Shown: piece after piece, positions 1 through 4,600 of the stretch
How positions within the stretch are numbered: position 1 is the first letter of the stretch
Layout of the letters: every line of letters starts with the position of its first letter
Assembly (NCBI GenBank): GCA_003219925.1
Contig: QHQU01000226.1
Location: 1-8,506, forward strand
Length of the DNA: 8,506 nt
From: Verrucomicrobiota bacterium
GTDB taxonomy: Bacteria; Verrucomicrobiota; Verrucomicrobiia; Chthoniobacterales; UBA10450
Direction: 5' to 3'
The notes under the pieces: generated by a model
What the model was told of the DNA's origin: nothing
What the model saw: only the letters and a program-made list of their open reading frames with translations
Database searches by the model: none
Position numbers and translations under genes: made by a program

Positions 1-207
1 ATCCTTGGCGCCGGTGGCGCCGCACTGCTTCTCGGAGTTCTCGCTGCCGCTGCTTTGCAGAACATTCTCTTCAAGGTCAATACCCTCGATCCCATCATTT
101 ATTTCGCGGTGGCGGGAATGCTCGCCCTCGTCGCCGCGGCATCGTGCTTCGTGCCCGCACGCCGCGCCACCCAGGTCGATCCAATGGTCGCATTGCGATA
201 CGAGTGA
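1..207 (+). CDS. ADOP/MacB-type ABC transporter permease, C-terminal end (5' part outside window)
   Basis: Frame 1 is open from the window edge to TGA at 205-207 and gives 68 residues. They hold the last part of a membrane segment, a short loop with N-I-L-F-K-V-N-T-L-D-P, a final hydrophobic helix (about residues 33-51) and the terminal motif PARRATQVDPMVALRYE. This ending is typical of FtsX/MacB-like permeases, particularly the long ADOP permeases that occur in tandem sets in Acidobacteria and some Verrucomicrobia. Family members of this kind are inner-membrane proteins that work with a MacB-like ATPase in export or mechanotransmission; the substrate cannot be told from here. Only about a tenth of a usual 800-residue ADOP gene is visible. 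A degenerate second C-terminus of the same family lies 26 bp downstream, so this gene probably belonged to a tandem array. The family call is firm; the exact subfamily is inferred. Confidence 0.85.
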   Translation: MLGAGGAALLLGVLAAAALQNILFKVNTLDPIIYFAVAGMLALVAAASCFVPARRATQVDPMVALRYE

Positions 208-233
208 TGTCGTGGCGGAGTCCATAAGCGAGC

Positions 234-353
234 GATCCAACCATTTACAGCGCGGTGGCCGGACTCTTGACTGCGATCGCGGCGGCATCTTGTTTTGTGC
301 CGACGCGGCGTGCCAATCAGGTCACTCCTTTCGTAGCGCTACGCGTAGAGTAG
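234..353 (+). pseudogene. Remnant of a second ADOP/MacB-type permease (last 39 codons)
   Basis: Frame 3 from 234 reads DPTIYSAVAGLLTAIAAASC and then FVPTRRANQVTPFVALRVE, ending in TAG at 351-353. Aligned without gaps to the last 39 residues of the intact gene just upstream (nt 88-207), 28 of 39 residues match, and both segments are exactly 120 nt including the stop. Many matching codons differ only synonymously (for example TCG/TCT, TGC/TGT, TTC/TTT, CGC/CGT), so this piece descends from a paralogue that once evolved under protein constraint rather than from a fresh duplication. The reading frame is closed by TAA at 225-227 and has no start codon or ribosome binding site, so it is not a working gene. 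The likeliest origin is deletion of most of a tandem ADOP gene, possibly by recombination between paralogues. Confidence 0.8.
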
Positions 354-361
354 TTGTAAAC

Positions 362-399
362 GGGATCGGTGATCCCAGCCTCGTACGAGTTCCGCTGGG
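362..399. other. Adjacent small inverted repeats in a convergent intergenic region
   Basis: GGGATC-ggt-GATCCC (362-376) is a perfect 6-bp stem with a three-base loop. It overlaps a second inverted pair, CCCAGC (374-379) with GCTGGG (394-399), which encloses the perfect 10-bp palindrome CTCGTACGAG (380-389). The region lies between a rightward pseudogene and the 3' end of the leftward permease gene, where transcription from both sides would converge. There is no T-run, so a Rho-independent terminator cannot be claimed. The pairing is seen; any function is guesswork. Confidence 0.35.
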
Positions 400-417
400 C
401 GCACAGACTGGCACTCC

Positions 418-433
418 GTGTTCCGGCGAACAC
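418..433 (-). terminator. Possible stem-loop after the amino-acid permease gene
   Basis: GTGTTC-cggc-GAACAC is a perfect 6-bp stem with a tetraloop. It begins 14 bp beyond the stop codon of the leftward permease gene. Position fits a transcription end or an RNA 3'-end stabiliser, but no U-tract follows on the minus strand, so the terminator call is weak. Confidence 0.25.
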
Positions 434-447
434 CGCCCAATTGCCGT

Positions 448-1944
448 CTAACGAGAACTGGCAGCCTGTTGGCGCCACAAAAAATAGACGGGCACGCCTG
501 TGAGGACGATCAGAATTCCGATTCCTGATGTACTCGGGGCTAGAAAAGCCAGGTCGAGAATTACAATCACTGCCAAAGCAATCGAAATAATCGGAACAAC
601 GGGATAACCCCAGGTGAGATACGGGCGCTCTGCCGCCGGCTTTTTTCTCCGCAAGACGATAACCGCAGCGATAAGGAGCACGTAAAAAATTAAATCCGCT
701 GAGACGATGTATTCGAGCAATTGCGTGTAGACGTTGCCAAACGTGGCGGTGCCGGTTTGTGCGTTAGTCATAACGGTGCGCGGCAAAGTGAGAAACGCTG
801 TCCAGATCGCCTGCACCACCAGCGCAAACGCCGGCACATGGAAGCGATTTGTCGTTCCGACCTTATGAAAAAATAAATTGTCTCGCGCCATGGCGTAGTA
901 AACCCGCGCGCCGGCGAGGATGAGCCCGTTATTGCAACCAAACGTCGAGATCATGATTGCTGCTGCCATCGCCAGCACGCCGGGGGTCCCAAAAATGGCA
1001 CGCATCATTGCGACCGCCACGCGATTTTGCGGCGCGTTTTGGATTTCGGTCAGCGGCAGGGAAGCGATGTAGGCGACGTTCGCGAGTACGTACAGCACAA
1101 CCACAATCCCGCAACCGTGGAGCAACGCGCGCGAAAGGTTCCGTCCCGGTTCGCGCACTTCACTGCCGATAAACGTGACGTTAGTCCACGCCGTTTGCGC
1201 GAAGAGCGGTCCGACCATTGCTTTGCCAAATAATAAAGCAACCGCGAGTCCGCCGACGACGGGGAGTCCCGGTTGCACCGCTCGTGCACTCCAGCCATTG
1301 GCGACCGCATCCCACCAGTGCGATGCCAGCGCTGCGCAATTTGGTTTCCATCCAAAAATGAGTCCAATAATGATCGCGCCGATGAGCGCGGCGGTTTTTG
1401 TGAAGGTAAAACTGTTTTGGACAATCTTGCCGACGCGAAGTCCGCGAGTGTTCGAAAATGTGAGAAGCGCAATCAGAAGGATCGCGACCAGTTGTTCGGT
1501 CGAAAGACTGATGGCATAACCGGGCAATAGGACGATCGGTGCGATGAGATAATGATCTTCGGCAACACTTGGCGCGAAGACGCCGAGAAACCTCGCAAAT
1601 GCGATCGCAACCGCCGCGATCGTTCCGGTCTGCACGACCAGAAACAGGGTCCAGCCAAATAAAAATCCAAGCGCTGGTCCGTAGGCTTCGCGCAAGAAAA
1701 CATAAACCCCGCCCGCCCGTGGCATCATCGTCGCCAGTTCCGCGCAGCAAAGCGCCCCCGTGATCGTGAGCAACCCGGCGACGACCCACGTCAACAACAA
1801 CCAACCCGGAGCGCCGATTAATCGCGACGATTCCGCCGAGACAATGAAAATCCCTGAACCGATCATCGAGCCGATCACGATCATGGTGGCGTCGAGCAAA
1901 CTGAGTCCGCGGATGAGCGAAGAGGATCGATCAGTATGATTCAT
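448..1944 (-). CDS. APC-superfamily amino-acid permease
   Basis: A 498-residue, strongly hydrophobic protein with the length and about 12 membrane helices usual for APC-family transporters. Residues 25-33 read GSMIGSGIF, the glycine-rich substrate-binding break of helix 1. Residues 66-98 hold CCAELATMMPRAGG followed by Y-x-F-L-R-E-A-Y-G-P, the helix 2-3 signature. The middle has EVREPGRNLSRALL and the later loop RVYYAMARDNLFF, both characteristic of LAT/YfnA-like members. A charged loop RRKKPAAERPY precedes the last helices. It should import amino acids across the inner membrane by proton symport or exchange. The gene lies 73 bp after pxpA on the same strand, so co-transcription with the 5-oxoprolinase genes and uptake of 5-oxoproline or a related amino acid is plausible but not shown. 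No strong Shine-Dalgarno precedes ATG 1944-1942; no upstream in-frame ATG was found close by. Family call is secure, substrate unknown. Confidence 0.9.
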   Translation of the reverse strand: MNHTDRSSSLIRGLSLLDATMIVIGSMIGSGIFIVSAESSRLIGAPGWLLLTWVVAGLLTITGALCCAELATMMPRAGGVYVFLREAYGPALGFLFGWTLFLVVQTGTIAAVAIAFARFLGVFAPSVAEDHYLIAPIVLLPGYAISLSTEQLVAILLIALLTFSNTRGLRVGKIVQNSFTFTKTAALIGAIIIGLIFGWKPNCAALASHWWDAVANGWSARAVQPGLPVVGGLAVALLFGKAMVGPLFAQTAWTNVTFIGSEVREPGRNLSRALLHGCGIVVVLYVLANVAYIASLPLTEIQNAPQNRVAVAMMRAIFGTPGVLAMAAAIMISTFGCNNGLILAGARVYYAMARDNLFFHKVGTTNRFHVPAFALVVQAIWTAFLTLPRTVMTNAQTGTATFGNVYTQLLEYIVSADLIFYVLLIAAVIVLRRKKPAAERPYLTWGYPVVPIISIALAVIVILDLAFLAPSTSGIGILIVLTGVPVYFLWRQQAASSR

Positions 1945-1958
1945 TTGAGAAAAAGACA

Positions 1959-1987
1959 GTGCATGGTCATGGCGGGCTCCATTGCAC
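1959..1987. other. Imperfect hairpin in the pxpA-permease gap
   Basis: Within the 73-bp gap, GTGCATGG (1959-1966) can pair with CCATTGCAC (1979-1987), leaving one bulged base and a 12-base loop. It could stabilise or attenuate the message between pxpA and the permease gene. The pairing is short and could be chance; no T-run accompanies it. Confidence 0.25.
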
Positions 1988-2017
1988 GGTCACCGCGACG
2001 CTCATTACATGGTCTTT

Positions 2018-2764
2018 CTAACTTTTTTCCGGCGCGGCGATGGTAATTCCTTCACTTTCCAGTCGCGCCCGCAATGTCCGCGCGAATTCAACCGCGCCCG
2101 GGGTGTCGCCATGGAGGCAGATGGTTTCGGCCCGAACCGAAATGTCGGTTCCGTCCACAGCGCGAATTTGTCCTTCCTTCAACATTCGCAGGACGCGCTC
2201 CGCCGCCTCCGCTGGATCATGCAACAGCGCCTCCGGCTTTGTTCGAGAAACGAGAGAACCGTCGCTGTTATAGTTGCGGTCGGCGAAAACTTCGGCCGCG
2301 GGTTGCAGTCCCAATTCCTGCGCCGCTCTAAACAACTCGGTCCCGGCGGGCGCGAACAGGATTACACGTGTATCAACAGCGAGCACCCCGTGCGCGATCG
2401 CGTCCGATAATTCCCGATCTCGCACCGCCATATTATAGAGGGCGCCGTGCGGCTTAACATGATTCATGTCCACTCCTGCCGCGGCGCACAGCGCGTTAAA
2501 TGCCCCAACTTGATAGGCCACGAGCGCGTAAACCTCCGCGGCGCTGACCTGCATTTCGGTTCGTCCAAAATCTTTTCGATCGTCGAGACTTGGATGCGCC
2601 CCCACCGCGACGCCTTTTTCTTTTGCGGCGCGAATAGAATTGAAAATTGACGCCGGATTTCCGGCGTGAAATCCGCACGCGATATTTGCAGAGCTAACGA
2701 GGCTTAGAATTTCATCGTCGTGACCCGCCCCTTCCCCGAGATCTGAATTTAAATCAACTTTCAT
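2018..2764 (-). CDS. pxpA: 5-oxoprolinase subunit A (LamB/YcsF family)
   Basis: A 248-residue protein, close to the roughly 245-residue length of E. coli PxpA. It opens with VDLNSDLGE (residues 3-11), followed by ANIACGFHAGNP (26-37), GAHPSLDDRKDFGR (55-68), NHVKPHGALYN (101-111), AEVFADRNYNSDGSLVSR (157-174) and LHGDTPGAVEFA (217-228). These are the signature blocks of the LamB/YcsF fold, a polysaccharide-deacetylase-like barrel with acidic and histidine residues. With PxpB and PxpC it carries out the ATP-dependent opening of 5-oxo-L-proline (pyroglutamate) to L-glutamate in the cytoplasm, clearing a product of spontaneous glutamine cyclisation. The start ATG overlaps the stop of pxpC by 4 bp, with GGAGG ten bases upstream. 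It is last of the three in the order B-C-A, as in E. coli. All signature residues appear intact. Confidence 0.96.
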   Translation of the reverse strand: MKVDLNSDLGEGAGHDDEILSLVSSANIACGFHAGNPASIFNSIRAAKEKGVAVGAHPSLDDRKDFGRTEMQVSAAEVYALVAYQVGAFNALCAAAGVDMNHVKPHGALYNMAVRDRELSDAIAHGVLAVDTRVILFAPAGTELFRAAQELGLQPAAEVFADRNYNSDGSLVSRTKPEALLHDPAEAAERVLRMLKEGQIRAVDGTDISVRAETICLHGDTPGAVEFARTLRARLESEGITIAAPEKS

Positions 2765-3720
2765 CCGAAACGGGCCTCCAACCCGGCACGGAAAAGTGCC
2801 ACGTCTCGCTCGCGCTCGCGCAAAAGAGCGCGCGCTTCTTCCAGCTCGATCAATTCGAACCGGACTTCATCAAGAGGCTGCAATTGTGCCGCGTGGCCGA
2901 GATCGACCGTAATCACATGCGCGATTTTCGGATAACCCCCGATAGTCTGGCAATCACCAAGAAGCACGACCGGCGCGCCGCTAGGCGGAAGCTGAATCGT
3001 TCCGGGCGCCACTGCTTCGGAAACAAGTTCGCGCGGGTTACCCGGTAAAATCTCACCGCCTTCCAGTCGCAAACCCATGCGGTCGGAGTTCATTGCTACG
3101 CGGAATTTTTGTCCGAGCAATTTTTCTCCGATATCATCCTCCCAATTCTTGCCGCGAATAACGCGAAGAAATCTTCCCCGCGGGACGAATCGCGGCGCGC
3201 TCCAATCGGAAACGACGTCAGAAATTTCCTTGCGCATACGCGAGCAAAGTTTTGATTCGCCGCCAAGGGGAAGCTCATCGCCATCGCGCAGCACACGCCC
3301 TGCCCATCCACCGAAGTGCGCGCGTAAATCGGTCGCCCGGCTTCCCAGAATTTCGGGAACGTCGACGCCACCGGAAATGGCCAGCCAGGCACGACCACCG
3401 CGCTTCGGTGAAATCTCGATCGCCGCCCCGGCTGAGACTCGAGCGCAATGCAAAATCGGAATCAGATCGTCTCCAACTCGTATCTTGAATTCGCCGCCGG
3501 CCCAGGCGACCAATCGGTCGACGTCAACCTTCAATCGTACCCGGCCGCTCGAACACTCCAAACCAGCCATGCAGTCCGGATTGCCAACCAGAAGATTGGC
3601 GAGACGCAAAGATACGGAATCGAGCGCACCACCAGGTGTTACGCCAAACTTGCGGAGTCCGACGCGGCCGCAATCCTGCACCGTAGTCTGGAACCCGGCC
3701 AAAATAACGGACGAAATCAT
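2761..3720 (-). CDS. pxpC: 5-oxoprolinase subunit C (biotin-dependent carboxyltransferase-like)
   Basis: A 319-residue protein, near the 310 residues of E. coli PxpC. Diagnostic blocks are TTVQDCGRVGLRKFGV then TPGGALD (residues 12-34), ANLLVGNP (41-48), AWLAISGGVDVPEILGSRAT (111-130), NSDRMGLRLEG (211-221) and LLGDCQTIGGYPKIAHVI (253-270). These match the KipA/AHS2 (cyclophilin-like) family that resembles urea amidolyase and acts as a partner of PxpB in 5-oxoproline hydrolysis; the family name reflects homology, not proven biotin use. Its ATG overlaps the pxpB stop as ATGA (3717-3720), and its own TGA overlaps the pxpA start in the same way (2761-2764), so the three subunits are almost certainly translationally coupled. 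The last 30 residues are rich in Glu and Arg and look like a helical tail. Confidence 0.96.
   Translation of the reverse strand: MISSVILAGFQTTVQDCGRVGLRKFGVTPGGALDSVSLRLANLLVGNPDCMAGLECSSGRVRLKVDVDRLVAWAGGEFKIRVGDDLIPILHCARVSAGAAIEISPKRGGRAWLAISGGVDVPEILGSRATDLRAHFGGWAGRVLRDGDELPLGGESKLCSRMRKEISDVVSDWSAPRFVPRGRFLRVIRGKNWEDDIGEKLLGQKFRVAMNSDRMGLRLEGGEILPGNPRELVSEAVAPGTIQLPPSGAPVVLLGDCQTIGGYPKIAHVITVDLGHAAQLQPLDEVRFELIELEEARALLRERERDVALFRAGLEARFG
2775..2779 (-). promoter_or_regulatory. Ribosome binding site of pxpA inside the pxpC 3' end
   Basis: GGAGG on the minus strand lies ten bases before the pxpA ATG and within the last codons of pxpC. It supports the start at 2764 and the coupled reading of the ATGA junction. 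The other genes of this leftward block lack an equally good site. Confidence 0.7.
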
Positions 3721-4391
3721 TCTTGTTCGGCATCAAATTGTGCGCGGGTGATTCGACGAAAACGCACACGATCCCCAGGTCGCAAGAGAGTGGGCGGGTT
3801 TTCGGTCGCTCTAAATAAGCGCAACGGAGTGCAGCCAATTACATTCCAACCTCCGGGCGATTCAAATGGATAAATGCCAGCTTGAGCGTTAGCGATCGCG
3901 ACGGAACCAGCGGGAACTTTCGTTCGCGGGCTTTCCAGCCGTGGCACACGCAACTTGTCCGACAGCCCAGCGAGAAAAGGGAAGCCAGGGACGAATCCGA
4001 TGCAGGCTACCGTGTATTCGATCGATGAATGTAATGCGATGATGGCGTCGCCGGTCAGAAACGTTTGACCCGCGACACGTGCGAGATCGAGCGCAAATTC
4101 ATCATCATAACAAACTGGAATTTCGATCTTCCGCGCCTTTCGCAGTGCGCGAATGCCAGCCGAGGAAACTAATGCGCCAATCTTGTCTTCAAAGTGTTGT
4201 TCAATCCGAGCTGGATCAAAAAACACCGCCACCGATTCGTAAGCGCAAGTGACATCCATTACTCCCGGAAGGTTCGCCCCTTCGAGTCTCTCCGCCGCTG
4301 AAAGTGTTCGCGCCAATAATCGCGCCTGATCGGAAGACTCATCAGCAAAATCAAGAGTGAGTGCGGAATCACCCAGCGGAGAAATCTTCAT
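3717..4391 (-). CDS. pxpB: 5-oxoprolinase subunit B (KipI/AHS1 family)
   Basis: A 224-residue protein, close to E. coli PxpB (218). It begins ISPLGDSALTLDFAD, followed by IPVCYDDEFALDLARVA (residues 91-107), the hallmark GFVPGFPFLAGL (132-143), PRTKVPAGSVAIA (155-167) and the block Q-A-G-I-Y-P-F-E-S-P-G-G-W-N-V-I-G (170-186). These define the KipI/AHS1 (cyclophilin-like) family. PxpB is a cytoplasmic subunit of the PxpABC 5-oxoprolinase. KipI of B. subtilis, a relative, inhibits a sporulation kinase, but presence of all three genes in B-C-A order makes the oxoprolinase role the natural reading. It is the promoter-proximal gene of the leftward unit and faces a dispersed repeat whose first copy starts 18 bp upstream. 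No clear Shine-Dalgarno is seen before ATG 4391-4389. Confidence 0.95.
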   Translation of the reverse strand: MKISPLGDSALTLDFADESSDQARLLARTLSAAERLEGANLPGVMDVTCAYESVAVFFDPARIEQHFEDKIGALVSSAGIRALRKARKIEIPVCYDDEFALDLARVAGQTFLTGDAIIALHSSIEYTVACIGFVPGFPFLAGLSDKLRVPRLESPRTKVPAGSVAIANAQAGIYPFESPGGWNVIGCTPLRLFRATENPPTLLRPGDRVRFRRITRAQFDAEQE

Positions 4392-4408
4392 CAGTTACGA
4401 TTTATCCC

Positions 4409-4429
4409 GTCATTCCGAGCGAAGTCGAG
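4409..4429. repeat. Solo copy of the CGAGCGAAGTCGAG intergenic repeat
   Basis: The 21-base core GTCATTCCGAGCGAAGTCGAG occurs here and, identically, at 4487-4507, with a diverged inverted copy at 4568-4588. Repeats of this sequence type are known to be scattered between genes in many environmental bacterial genomes, and their translation gives spurious peptides such as LDFARND. This copy lies directly upstream of the pxpB start, so it is probably in that gene's 5' leader. Confidence 0.8.
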
Positions 4430-4453
4430 AAGTCCCGCATCAGTTTCTGTACA

Positions 4454-4482
4454 GGCAGCGTGCCGGCCGCGCACGCGGTGCC
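4454..4482. repeat. GC-rich hairpin between repeat copies
   Basis: GGCAGCGTGC (4454-4463) and GCACGCGGTGCC (4471-4482) are inverted arms with a seven-base loop CGGCCGC and a small internal bulge. It lies between two direct copies of the 21-base repeat (78 bp apart start to start) and may be part of a larger composite repeat unit. The pairing is directly visible; function is unknown. Confidence 0.5.
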
Positions 4483-4486
4483 ATTT

Positions 4487-4588
4487 GTCATTCCGAGCGA
4501 AGTCGAGGAATCTCTGACTAATTGTTAACATTATTACAAAGCGTTTTGAAACAATAGCTAGAGATGTCTCGACTTCGCTCGACATGAC
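4487..4588. repeat. 102-bp near-palindromic repeat element in the divergent promoter region
   Basis: The left arm (4487-4526) and right arm (4550-4588) are inverted copies that match at 33 of 39 aligned positions with one single-base gap; the central loop is about 23 bases. The arms carry the repeat core CGAGCGAAGTCGAG. In RNA this would fold into one long hairpin. The structure resembles a REP/MITE-like non-autonomous element. No clear target-site duplication is seen. The right end stops immediately before the AAAGGG ribosome binding site of the 847-residue transporter gene, so the element forms that gene's entire visible leader. Confidence 0.75.
4515..4560. promoter_or_regulatory. AT-rich island, candidate location of divergent promoters
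   Basis: This 46-bp centre of the palindromic element has about 26 percent GC, far below its surroundings. It contains the palindrome TGTTAACA and a GTTT-TG-AAAC pair. It is the only AT-rich part of the 209-bp region between the divergent pxpB and transporter starts, so promoters may lie here. No convincing -35/-10 pair with standard spacing was found in either direction, hence the low score. Confidence 0.2.
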
Positions 4589-4594
4589 AAAGGG
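4589..4594 (+). promoter_or_regulatory. Ribosome binding site fixing a GTG start
   Basis: AAAGGG lies six bases before GTG 4601. The frame is closed upstream by TAG at 4559-4561 and has no ATG between that stop and 4601, so GTG is the best supported start. The site directly adjoins the end of the palindromic repeat and might be masked or exposed by its folding. Confidence 0.55.
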
Positions 4595-4600
4595 CAGATT

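Noticed and set aside
5..451. 148-codon rightward ORF at the left edge
   Set aside because: It runs out of frame over the ADOP C-terminus and its remnant, both of which have clear family motifs in other frames; the translation is Ser/Arg/Pro-rich and shadow-like.
1181..1804. 207-codon leftward ORF inside the APC permease
   Set aside because: It is a frame-shifted shadow of the permease on the same strand, rich in Arg/His/Cys and without motifs.
3077..3751. 224-codon rightward ORF opposite pxpC
   Set aside because: It is antisense to a well-conserved pxpC and gives a Ser/Pro/Arg-rich translation without motifs or a ribosome site.
4409..4588. Short CRISPR array
   Set aside because: There are only three repeat copies, one inverted and diverged, with unequal spacing and no cas genes; it fits a REP/MITE-like repeat.
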